Under the pieces are notes generated by a model. It ran no database searches and was not told the DNA's origin. It was given only the letters and a program-made list of their open reading frames with translations. From Devosia lucknowensis (GTDB lineage Bacteria > Pseudomonadota > Alphaproteobacteria > Rhizobiales > Devosiaceae), in the NCBI RefSeq assembly GCF_900177655.1, contig NZ_FXWK01000001.1:1798001-1862000 (forward strand): DNA of 64,000 nucleotides. The letters run 5' to 3'. Position 1 is the first letter of the stretch. Each line of letters begins with the position of its first letter. Below are positions 1-11,699 of this stretch, in pieces. A program made the position numbers and the translations under genes.

Positions 1-296
1 CCGCCTCCTATCCGGTGGACGAACTGGTCGCCATTGACCGGATGATGATGTCCATCGAGGCCGTACAGCAGCGCAAGCAGGCCAGCTACATCAGGGACGA
101 GAAGCTCATCTTCGCCGCCCTGCAGCAACGCTGGCCCGCGGCCGAAGCCATGAGCCTGAGGATGGCGGCCATGCTCTCCATCAGCCTGTCACGCCTGTCG
201 CTCGATGCCTGGCGGGTCGATGGCGGCACCGGGCCGCTCGTGCACTATCTCGACGCTGCGATCGAGGCTTTGCCGTCCGGAAACGCCAAAGGCTGA
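1..296 (+). CDS. TetR/AcrR-family regulator, C-terminal part (gene runs off the left edge)
   Basis: The reading frame is open from the left edge to a TGA at 294-296, so only about 98 residues of the C-terminus are present. A GTG at 15 lies in frame but is unlikely to be the true start. The helical sequence, with its run of three methionines and the segment ending LVHYLDAAIEAL, resembles the ligand-binding/dimerisation domain of TetR-type repressors. The DNA-binding helix-turn-helix would lie upstream, outside the window. The gene converges on glgX across a strong hairpin, so it is not part of the glycogen operon. The family call rests on general resemblance only. Confidence 0.5.
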   Translation, partial: ASYPVDELVAIDRMMMSIEAVQQRKQASYIRDEKLIFAALQQRWPAAEAMSLRMAAMLSISLSRLSLDAWRVDGGTGPLVHYLDAAIEALPSGNAKG

Positions 297-325
297 GCCC
301 GCCCGGCGGGACGCCGGACGGGCTC
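295..325. terminator. Bidirectional hairpin between the TetR-like gene and glgX
   Basis: Arms GAGCCCG (295-301) and CGGGCTC (319-325), then a C/A mismatch, then inner arms CCGGCG (303-308) and CGCCGG (312-317) around a GGA loop. It sits between the two convergent stop codons. Neither side has a strong T tract, so termination efficiency is uncertain. Confidence 0.55.
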
Positions 326-347
326 GAAATGCGGCCCGTCGCTCAGG

Positions 348-2357
348 CTAGTGGTTGGCCGGATGGATCACCGCCACCACCGATCGCGGCGGCAGTGTGA
401 CCGTACCTTCGGTGATGGATGCAGGCTCGCCCGGATCGGACTGGATGCCGATCGCCCAGGTGCCTTCCGGCAGATGCGCCACCACGGGCTCGATCCGCCG
501 GTTGAACCACACGACGACCTCGTCATCCTTGAAATTCAGCCGCATGCCGAGCACGGAGGCGCCGGTGTCGTTCCAGTCACCCTCGTTCATTTCACGACCG
601 TCGGGGTGCAGCCAGGCGACGTCGCGCACACCGTTACGGTCCTGCCCCGTCAGCCAGTGATCGTGGCTTACGGCCGGATGCTCCTTGCGGAACGTATTGA
701 CCGCCGCCACGAAGTTGACGAGGTCGCCATCGGCGCCTTCCCAGTCCACCCAGGTGATTTCATTGTCCTGGGCATAGGCGTTGTTGTTGCCCTGCTGGGT
801 GCGATACATTTCATCGCCCTGCTGGATCAGCGGCGTTCCGCGCGAAAGGAACAGCGTCGCCAGCATCGCGCGGACGTCGCGCTTGCGGGCGGCATTGATA
901 TGCTCGTCGTCCGTCTCGCCTTCGACGCCACAGTTCCACGACTGGTTGTTGTTGTGGCCGTCCTTGTTGTTCTCGCCATTGGCCTCGTTGTGCTTGTCGC
1001 TGTAGCTCACGAGATCGCGCAGGGTGAACCCGTCATGCACAGCCAGCATGTTGACGCCGTGATGCGGCTTCCGGCCCGCAAAGTCGAACAGTTCGGCTGA
1101 TCCCGAAACCTTCCCTGCCAGTGCGCCGATCTTGGCCGGTTCGCCGCGCCAGAACGCACGCACTTCGTCGCGATAGGTGTCGTTGTGTTCCTGGAATTCC
1201 TGGCCGAACTTGCCCACGGCATAACCGCCCGGACCCGGATCCCAGGGCTCGGCAACGAGGATCACCTTGCTAAGCACCGGATCGGCCTTGATCTTCTTGA
1301 GCATCTCGGCTTCCGGATTGAAACCCGGATCGCGGCCCAGCACCGTCGCGAGGTCGAAGCGGAACCCGGCAACACCCAATTCCTCGACATAGTAGCGCAA
1401 GCTGTCGATCACCAGCCGCTGCACGGCGGGATGGTCGCAGCGCAGCGTATTGCCGGTGCCGGTATCGTTGACGAGGTACTTTTTCCCATCGACCTCGACC
1501 CAGCGATAATAGGTCTGAGGATCGAGACCCATCATCGACAGGATTGGGCCCTGCTGGTCGCCTTCGCCGGTGTGGTTGTACACCACGTCAAGGATGACCG
1601 AGATGCCGGCCTTGCGATAGGCGTCCGTCATCACCCGCAATTCCTGCGGGCCGCGCGGCACCAGCCGCGGATCCACCGCGAAATAGGCGACCGGATTATA
1701 GCCCCAGGCATTGGTCAGCCCGAGTGCCGGCAGATGCCCTTCGTCGATCCATGCCGCCGTCGGCATAAGCTGCACCGTATCAACGCCCAGATACTTGAAG
1801 TGGTCGATCACCCGCTTCGTCGTCAGCGCTGCCACGGTCCCGCGCAGGGGCCCCTGCACGCTCGGATGGCGCATGGTGAAGCCACGCACATTGAGTTCGT
1901 AGAAAAGGTTCGGCACCTTCTTGCGGCGGGGCTTGGCTTTTTCCTCCGCCTCGCCGCGAATGATGGCCTTGGGCACCAGCGGAGCCGTATCAACGGCCTC
2001 TTCGCGGCCCAGCCGCAGCCTCGGCGAGCGCACGAACACGCGGTCGAGGTGCCGCGCATATGGGTCCACCAAGAGCTTGTTGGGGTCGAAGAAGAACCCC
2101 TGGTCCGGATCGTACGGCCCGTCGGCCCTCAGGCCATAACGTGCCCCCGCCCCGACATTGGTGATCAGGCCTGCACGGATATGGTTCTCGTGCACATCGA
2201 GCTCGAAACGCTCGATTTCCTGGTCGGCCTCGTCGAACAGGCACACCCAGATAGTGGTGGCGCTTTCCGAATAGACAGCGAAATTCACGCCCTCGGGCGT
2301 GATGCTTGCGCCGAGGGTGTCCGTGCGCCCTGCATTGGGCACAAGCTCTGGTTTCAT
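348..2357 (-). CDS. glgX: Glycogen debranching enzyme GlgX
   Basis: Hydrolyses alpha-1,6 branches of phosphorylase-limit glycogen in the cytoplasm. The protein is 669 residues from the ATG at 2357. It has an N-terminal CBM48-like domain (about 10-120) and a GH13 barrel with the expected catalytic triad: D335 in GFRFDLATVL, E370 in VILVAEPWDP and D442 in LAVHDGFTL. The region-I motif DVVYNHTGEG is at about 257-266. The frame continues to 2507, but that would add 50 low-complexity residues overlapping pgm. The internal ATG, 13 bases after the pgm stop, gives the standard GlgX N-terminus (MKPELVPNAG). It is the last gene of the glgP-B-C-A-pgm-X operon. Confidence 0.95.
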   Translation of the reverse strand: MKPELVPNAGRTDTLGASITPEGVNFAVYSESATTIWVCLFDEADQEIERFELDVHENHIRAGLITNVGAGARYGLRADGPYDPDQGFFFDPNKLLVDPYARHLDRVFVRSPRLRLGREEAVDTAPLVPKAIIRGEAEEKAKPRRKKVPNLFYELNVRGFTMRHPSVQGPLRGTVAALTTKRVIDHFKYLGVDTVQLMPTAAWIDEGHLPALGLTNAWGYNPVAYFAVDPRLVPRGPQELRVMTDAYRKAGISVILDVVYNHTGEGDQQGPILSMMGLDPQTYYRWVEVDGKKYLVNDTGTGNTLRCDHPAVQRLVIDSLRYYVEELGVAGFRFDLATVLGRDPGFNPEAEMLKKIKADPVLSKVILVAEPWDPGPGGYAVGKFGQEFQEHNDTYRDEVRAFWRGEPAKIGALAGKVSGSAELFDFAGRKPHHGVNMLAVHDGFTLRDLVSYSDKHNEANGENNKDGHNNNQSWNCGVEGETDDEHINAARKRDVRAMLATLFLSRGTPLIQQGDEMYRTQQGNNNAYAQDNEITWVDWEGADGDLVNFVAAVNTFRKEHPAVSHDHWLTGQDRNGVRDVAWLHPDGREMNEGDWNDTGASVLGMRLNFKDDEVVVWFNRRIEPVVAHLPEGTWAIGIQSDPGEPASITEGTVTLPPRSVVAVIHPANH

Positions 2358-2370
2358 CGATAGGGCCGAT

Positions 2371-5445
<3,075 letters not shown>

Positions 5446-5449
<4 letters not shown>

Positions 5450-6717
5450 CGATCCGCCAGGTACTTGTTGATCATCGCCTGCGTGACCAGCGTGACGCCT
5501 TCCTCGGTCCGCCGGAACCACTTGGCGTCAAACTCCGGATCCTCGCCCACGACAAGTCCTTCCGGAATGGAAACGCCGCGATCGATCACCACCTTCTTGA
5601 GCCGCGCGTTCCGCCCGATGTCGCAATAGGGCAGCACGACGGCCTCTTCCAGCACCGAGTAGGAGTGGACGCGCGAGCCGGTCGAGAGCAGCGTGCGCTG
5701 CAGGTGCCCGCCCGAAATGATGCAGTCGCCCGACACCAGCGAATTCACCGCCGATCCGCGCCGTCCGTCGAAGTCGTGCACGAACTTGGCCGGGGGCGTG
5801 ATCTCCGCATAGGTCCAGATCGGCCAGTCGCGATCGTAGAGATCGAGCTGCGGGTTGATGTCTGTAAGGTCGATATTGGCCTTCCAGTAGGCATCCACCG
5901 TCCCGACGTCGCGCCAGTAGCTGACCTTCTCGTTGCTCGAGCGGACGCAGGAGCGGTTGAAGCGATGCGCCCAGGCCGTGCCGTTCTTGACGATGTAGGG
6001 AATGATGTCCTTGCCGAAGTCGCGGCTCGACCCTTCCGTGGCCGCGTCGCGGCGCAGCTGCTCCATCAGGAAGCGCGTCTCGAACACGTAGATGCCCATG
6101 GAGGCCAGCGCCATGTCCGGCCGGTCGGGAATGCCCGGCGGGTCCTTGGGCTTCTCCACGAAGTCCACCACCCGGTCGCGCCCGTCCACATGCATCACGC
6201 CAAAACCGGTGGCCTCCATGCGCGGCACTTCGAGACACCCGATGGTCACGTCGGCGCCCGTATCCACGTGCTGCCGCAGCATGATTTCGTAGTCCATCTT
6301 GTAGATGTGGTCGCCCGCCAGGATCACGATGTATCGCGCACCGTAATCCTCGATGATGTCCATGTTCTGGTACACGGCGTCGGCAGTGCCGGCATACCAC
6401 ATGTCTTCGGCCACGCGCTGCGAGGCAGGCAGCACGTCGAAGCTCTCGTTGCGTTCCTGGCGCAGGAAGTTCCAGCCGCGCGACAGGTGGCGGATCAGGC
6501 TATGCGCCTGATACTGCGTCGCCACCGAAATGCGGCGGATGCCCGAATTGATCGCATTGCTCAGGGCAAAGTCGATGATGCGCGCCTTGCCGCCGAAATA
6601 GACCGCGGGCTTGGCGCGCCGGTCGGTCAATTCCATCAGGCGCGTACCGCGCCCGCCTGCCAGCACATAGGCCATGGCCTCGCGCGCCAGCGGCGATGGT
6701 ACTCTATAGTCAGCCAT
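5446..6717 (-). CDS. glgC: Glucose-1-phosphate adenylyltransferase
   Basis: Makes ADP-glucose from ATP and glucose-1-phosphate, the committed and usually allosterically controlled step of glycogen synthesis. The protein is 423 residues from the ATG at 6717, which has a GGAGGG Shine-Dalgarno about seven bases upstream. An in-frame start five codons further up lacks this spacing. The nucleotide-binding signature [10 protein letters not shown] and the substrate-binding FVEKPKDPP region are present, followed by a C-terminal left-handed beta-helix domain. It is coupled to glgA by a 4-base ATGA overlap and lies about 100 bases after glgB. Confidence 0.95.
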
Positions 6718-6815
6718 TCTACGTCCCTCCACGAATGCCCGGATGAACCGGGTCTTGTACCCATTTGCCTGAACCCTGGAATGGTCGCCGGGTCAGGCCG
6801 CCCTATGCGCCGGCG

Positions 6816-9011
6816 TCAGTCCGGCTCGTATTTCAGAAACAGCGTCGCCAGCGGCGGCAGGAACACTTCCAGCTCCGCCGGCCAGTGCTGTCCTTCGACA
6901 GCCTTGGCCACAACGGCACCCTGGTTCCCTGTGTTCCCGCCGGCATACCAGCCGGCATCGGTATTGATACGCTCCACCCAGCGCCCGGTCTTTGGCACGG
7001 GCACCTTGTAGCCGCTGCGCGGCACGGGCGTGAAATTGGAGATCACCAGCACCGGGTCGGCGTCCGGCGCCTTGCGCACCCAGGCCAGCACCGAATTGTT
7101 GTGATCGTTGCCGATCACCCATTCGAAGCCCTCCGGTTCGCAGTCTCGGGCATGCAATGCCGGCAGGCTGCGATAGGCCGCATTGAGGTCCGAAATCAGC
7201 CGGCGCATGCCTTCGTGCGGCGGCGAATCGAGCAGCCACCAGTCCAGTGACCGGCTCTCGCTCCACTCTTCGCGCTGTGCGAATTCCTGGCCCATGAACA
7301 GCAGCTTCTTGCCCGGATGCCCCCACATGAAGGCGAGATAAGCCCGCAGGTTGGCGAACTGCTGCCAGTCGTCGCCGGGCATCTTGTTGAGCAGCGATCC
7401 CTTGCCATGCACCACTTCGTCATGGCTGAGCGGCAGCACGAAATTCTCCGAGAACGCATAGACCATGCCGAAGGTCATGTCGTTGTGGTGGTAGCGGCGA
7501 TGTATCGGCGCGCGGCTCATGAAGCGCAGCGTGTCGTTCATGAAGCCCATGTTCCACTTGAAGCCGAACCCCAGGCCACCGGCATAGGTGGGCGCACTGA
7601 CCCCGGGCCACGACGTGGATTCTTCGGCGATCATGAAGGCGCCCGGAAACTGCCGGTAAACCTCGGCATTCACGCGCTGCAGGAAGGCCACGGCCTCGAG
7701 GTTCTGGTTGCCCCCGTGCTTGTTGGGCACCCACTCGCCGGGCTGCCGCGAATAGTCGAGATAGAGCATGGATGCCACTGCATCGACGCGCAGGCCATCG
7801 ATATGGAATTGCTCGAACCAGAATAGCGCGTTGTTCGTCAGGAAGGCCGAAACCTCCTTGCGCCCGAAATTGTAGATCGCCGTATTCCAGTCGGGATGGA
7901 AGCCCTGGCGCGGGTCCTCGTGCTCGTAGAGCGCAGTCCCATCGAAATGGCTGAGCCCGAATTCGTCGGTCGGAAAGTGCGCCGGCACCCAGTCGAGGAT
8001 CACGCCCAGCCCGGCCTCGTGCGCCGCATTGACCAGCCGCGCGAACCCGGCCGGGTCACCGAAACGCGACGTCGGCGCGAAAAGGCCCGTCGGCTGATAG
8101 CCCCAGCTCGGGTCGAACGGGTGTTCCGAAACGGGCAGGAATTCGAGATGCGTATATCCCATGTCCGCGGCATAGGGCACCAGCTGCTCGGCCAACTGGT
8201 CGTAGCTCATGAATGAGCCGTCCGGCCGGCGGCGCCAACTGCCCAGATGCACCTCGTAGATGGACATCGGCGTCCGCCGCCAGTCGCGGCGTGCGCGCTC
8301 GTCCATGTACTTGTCGTCGGTCCAGGTGAATGGCGTCGGGTCCGGGACCACCGACGCGTTGCGCGGACGCACTTCGGCCTGGCGCGCATAGGGGTCGGCC
8401 TTCAGCGGCAGCACCTGCCCGTTCGGCCCCACGATTTCGTACTTGTAGATCGTGCCTGTGCCGAGCACCGGGATGAACACTTCCCAGATGCCCTGCCGGT
8501 TGCGCATCGGATGGCGGCGTCCATCCCATTCGTTCCAGGGTCCGACCACCGAAACGCGCTGCGCATTGGGGGCCCACACCGCGAAATGCGTACCGTGGAT
8601 GCCCTCGAACTCCATTTCATGGGCGCCCATCTTCTCGAACAGCCGCAGATGGCTGCCTTCGCCGATGTAATAGTCGTCCATGGGCCCCAGCACCGGCCCG
8701 AACGAATACGGGTCGAACACGGTCCAGCTGCCGCCTGCATTCTTAGCGTCGTAGCGCACCGGCTGGCGCGATTTGATATCGACCTTGGCTTCGAAGAACC
8801 CGGCCGAGTGGCGCGGAATCATGTGCCCTAGCGGCGTGCCGTCGAGCGTATAGGCGTTGAGCGTCTCGGCATGGGGCACGAAGGCGCGCAGCACCCAGTC
8901 CCCGTCGACCTCGTGCAGCCCGAGGAACGCAAAGGCATTGCTGTGGCGGCCGGCCACGATGGCTTCGATTTCCCGCCCGTCGGCCTGCCACTTTTCTTTG
9001 GTAACGCTCAC
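6816..9011 (-). CDS. glgB: 1,4-alpha-glucan branching enzyme
   Basis: Introduces alpha-1,6 branches into glycogen. I place the start at the GTG at 9009-9011, giving 731 residues beginning MSVTKEKWQADGRE, because a GGGGGAG Shine-Dalgarno lies just upstream. The longer open frame begins with a TTG at 9071 and has no such site. Domains in order: an N1 beta-sandwich, CBM48, a GH13 barrel with GLRVDAVASM (nucleophile D), MIAEESTSWP (acid/base E) and LSHDEVVHGK (stabilising D), and a C-terminal beta domain. There is a gap of about 120 bases after glgP, the longest in this operon. Confidence 0.95.
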   Translation of the reverse strand: MSVTKEKWQADGREIEAIVAGRHSNAFAFLGLHEVDGDWVLRAFVPHAETLNAYTLDGTPLGHMIPRHSAGFFEAKVDIKSRQPVRYDAKNAGGSWTVFDPYSFGPVLGPMDDYYIGEGSHLRLFEKMGAHEMEFEGIHGTHFAVWAPNAQRVSVVGPWNEWDGRRHPMRNRQGIWEVFIPVLGTGTIYKYEIVGPNGQVLPLKADPYARQAEVRPRNASVVPDPTPFTWTDDKYMDERARRDWRRTPMSIYEVHLGSWRRRPDGSFMSYDQLAEQLVPYAADMGYTHLEFLPVSEHPFDPSWGYQPTGLFAPTSRFGDPAGFARLVNAAHEAGLGVILDWVPAHFPTDEFGLSHFDGTALYEHEDPRQGFHPDWNTAIYNFGRKEVSAFLTNNALFWFEQFHIDGLRVDAVASMLYLDYSRQPGEWVPNKHGGNQNLEAVAFLQRVNAEVYRQFPGAFMIAEESTSWPGVSAPTYAGGLGFGFKWNMGFMNDTLRFMSRAPIHRRYHHNDMTFGMVYAFSENFVLPLSHDEVVHGKGSLLNKMPGDDWQQFANLRAYLAFMWGHPGKKLLFMGQEFAQREEWSESRSLDWWLLDSPPHEGMRRLISDLNAAYRSLPALHARDCEPEGFEWVIGNDHNNSVLAWVRKAPDADPVLVISNFTPVPRSGYKVPVPKTGRWVERINTDAGWYAGGNTGNQGAVVAKAVEGQHWPAELEVFLPPLATLFLKYEPD

Positions 9012-9131
9012 GCCCGCACTCCCCCGGTCGGCCCGCACGTCATGCAGGCCCAGATACTCACTACGCGCCAACCCGTTATTCGTTGCGGGTCCTCACCAGC
9101 GCGCATCGACATCGACGTCTCGGCCGCTCCC

Positions 9132-11603
9132 TCAGCCCGTCGGCACCCCCCAGATTTCCTCCGCATATTGGCGGATCGTACGGTCCGATGAGAAGAAACC
9201 GACGCTCGCGGTGTTGCGGATGGCCATGGCCGTCCACTTCTTCTTGTCGCGCCAGATATCGTCGACCCTCGCCTGCGCTGCGGCATAGGCGTCGAAGTCC
9301 CGGGCGACCATGAACCAGTCATGGTCGTAGAGACCGCCGATCAGGTCGCGATAGCGGTGCGGATCGTCGGGCGAGAATACGCCCGAGGAGATGCTGTCCA
9401 GCGCCTCGCGCAAGCGCGGCGAGGCATCGATGGCCGAACGCGGAACTTCCGACCGGGCTCGCTTGTCTTCGACCTGCTCGGTGGTGAGCCCGAAGATGAC
9501 GATATTGTCCGCGCCCACTTCCGTGTGCATTTCCACATTGGCGCCGTCCATCGTGCCGATGGTGATGGCGCCATTGGCCATGAACTTCATGTTGCCGGTG
9601 CCCGAGGCTTCCATGCCGGCCGTCGATATCTGCTCCGAAAGATCAGCCGCCGGCACGATGACCTCGGCAAGGCTGACATTGTAATTGGGCAGGAACACCA
9701 CTTTCAGCAGGCCCCGTACCGCCGGATCGTTGTTGATCACACGCGCCACGTCATTGATCAGCTTGATGATCAGCTTGGCGTTCCAATAGCTCGGGGCCGC
9801 CTTGCCGGCGAAGATTTTCACGCGTGGCACCCACTCCCGTTCGGGATGCGCGCGGATTTCGTCATAAAGCGCCACGGCGTGGATGATGTTGAGCAACTGC
9901 CGCTTGTATTCGTGGATGCGCTTGATCTGCACGTCGAACAGCGCATCCGGCGACACGGCGATATTGAGCCGGTCCTTGATCAGTTTGGCCAGGCGCTTCT
10001 TGTTGTTGAGCTTCACCTCGGCGAACTGCTTCTGGAAGCCCGGATCCTCGGCATGCGGCATCAGCTGGTGCAGCTTGTCGATATTGTCGAGGAATTCCGG
10101 TCCGATCCGCTCACTCACCAGCTTGGTGAGGCTGGGATTGCACTGCATCAGCCAGCGCCGCGGCGTGATGCCGTTGGTCTTGTTGTTGATCCGCTCGGGA
10201 TAGAGCTTGTGCAGGTCCGCAAACACCGTCTGCTTCATCAGCTCGGTATGCAGCGCGGACACGCCATTGATCGAATGCGAGCCGACAAAGGCCAGTTGCC
10301 CCATGCGGACGCGGCGGCCACCATGTTCGTCGATCAGCGAGACCGCAGCCGCCTGCTGGTCGGTGAAACCGGCCTTGCTGCGCGCCTCCACCAGCACGTC
10401 GGCATTGATCTGGTAGATGATCTGCATGTGCCGCGGCAGCAGCCGCTCGAACAACGCCACAGGCCAGCTTTCCAACGCCTCTGGCAGCAGCGTGTGATTG
10501 GTATAGCCGAACGTCGCCCGGCTCAGTCTCCACGCGTCGGCCCACTTGATGCCGTTGTCGTCGACGAGGATGCGCATCAGTTCCGCGATCGAGATCGCCG
10601 GGTGCGTGTCGTTGAGCTGGATCGCGACCTTGTCGGGCAGCGTACCCAGATCGCCATACTGCTGCAGATGCCGCCGCACGATGTCCTGCAGCGAGGCCGA
10701 CGAAAAGAAGAATTCCTGCCGCAGGCGCAGTTCCTGGCCAGCAGCGGTCGAATCTGCCGGATACAGCACGCGCGTGATCGCTTCGGCCTTGGCGCTTTCC
10801 TCGAGCGCGCCGATATGGTCGCCAGAATTGAACTTGTCGAGCAGGATCGGATCGATCGGCTGCGCGCTCCAGAGCCGCAGCGTATTAACGCGCGCGCCGC
10901 GCCACCCCACGATCGGCGTATCATAAGCCACCGCCAGGAGATGCTCGTTCGGCCGCCATTCCTGCCGCACTTCGCCATCCGGGTCCGTGACCGGCTCGAC
11001 ATGCCCGCCGAACCCGACCTCGTAGGCGCTTTCGCGCCGCTCGAATTCCCATGGATTGCCGTGCGTCAGCCAGTCCTCGGGCAGTTCCACCTGCCAGCCT
11101 TCGCTCATTTCCTGCCGGAACAGCCCGTGCACATAGCGAATGCCATAGCCATAGGCCGGGATTTTCACCGACGACATGGACTCGAGGAAGCACGCCGCCA
11201 ACCGCCCCAGGCCGCCATTGCCCAGCGCCGCGTCCGGTTCGAGATTGATCAGTTCGCCCAGGTCGACATTGAGGTTCTTGAGGGCCTCGGCCACCGGCTC
11301 CATCAGGCCCACATTGCTCATCGCGTCGCGCATGAGCCGGCCGATCAGGAATTCGAGGCTGAGATAATAGACGCGCTTGTTGGAGGTCCGCCACGTCTCG
11401 CGTGAACTTTCCATCCAGCGGTCCATCACCCGGTCGCGAACCGCCAGGATCGTCGCCCGCAGCCAGTCATGCGGCCGCGCGACGATCGGGTCCTTGCCGA
11501 CCGAATAGATCAGGTTTTCAAGGATCTCCGCCTGAAGCGCCTCAACCGTCGTGGCGCGGGGTTCGGGCGTGGGAGCATCGTAGACGATCGGCTTTTGCGG
11601 CAT
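9132..11603 (-). CDS. glgP: Glycogen phosphorylase
   Basis: GT35 enzyme that releases glucose-1-phosphate from non-reducing ends of glycogen, using pyridoxal phosphate. The protein is 823 residues, normal length. The PLP lysine lies in EASGTGNMKFMANGA. Other landmarks are LSLEFLIGR near the N-terminus and VQIKRIHEYKRQLLN. It is the first gene of the operon, so the promoter should lie in the 96-base gap before the antiporter gene. Placing the degradative enzyme at the head of an operon with the synthetic genes is common in proteobacteria and implies that flux is set mainly by allostery. Confidence 0.95.
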   Translation of the reverse strand: MPQKPIVYDAPTPEPRATTVEALQAEILENLIYSVGKDPIVARPHDWLRATILAVRDRVMDRWMESSRETWRTSNKRVYYLSLEFLIGRLMRDAMSNVGLMEPVAEALKNLNVDLGELINLEPDAALGNGGLGRLAACFLESMSSVKIPAYGYGIRYVHGLFRQEMSEGWQVELPEDWLTHGNPWEFERRESAYEVGFGGHVEPVTDPDGEVRQEWRPNEHLLAVAYDTPIVGWRGARVNTLRLWSAQPIDPILLDKFNSGDHIGALEESAKAEAITRVLYPADSTAAGQELRLRQEFFFSSASLQDIVRRHLQQYGDLGTLPDKVAIQLNDTHPAISIAELMRILVDDNGIKWADAWRLSRATFGYTNHTLLPEALESWPVALFERLLPRHMQIIYQINADVLVEARSKAGFTDQQAAAVSLIDEHGGRRVRMGQLAFVGSHSINGVSALHTELMKQTVFADLHKLYPERINNKTNGITPRRWLMQCNPSLTKLVSERIGPEFLDNIDKLHQLMPHAEDPGFQKQFAEVKLNNKKRLAKLIKDRLNIAVSPDALFDVQIKRIHEYKRQLLNIIHAVALYDEIRAHPEREWVPRVKIFAGKAAPSYWNAKLIIKLINDVARVINNDPAVRGLLKVVFLPNYNVSLAEVIVPAADLSEQISTAGMEASGTGNMKFMANGAITIGTMDGANVEMHTEVGADNIVIFGLTTEQVEDKRARSEVPRSAIDASPRLREALDSISSGVFSPDDPHRYRDLIGGLYDHDWFMVARDFDAYAAAQARVDDIWRDKKKWTAMAIRNTASVGFFSSDRTIRQYAEEIWGVPTG

Positions 11604-11653
11604 TTCGCAATCCAGTATTCATGACGATATTCCCCTCAGAACAGGCCCACTCT

Positions 11654-11670
11654 TGCACTTAATTTGTGCA
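11654..11670. promoter_or_regulatory. Palindrome in the glg operon upstream region
   Basis: Perfect inverted repeat TGCAC-N7-GTGCA in an AT-rich patch about 50-67 bases upstream of the glgP start. The arm length and spacing suit a dimeric regulator, but I do not recognise the operator. It could also be the loop of an mRNA leader hairpin. Confidence 0.3.
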
Positions 11671-11699
11671 TCGAAAAGCCCCCGCGCCCTCCTTATTGT

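Noticed and set aside
9321..11405. 694-codon open frame on the plus strand opposite glgP
   Set aside because: It is a GC-rich antisense shadow; the minus strand encodes full-length glycogen phosphorylase with all motifs, and the plus-strand translation is arginine/histidine-rich without any family features.
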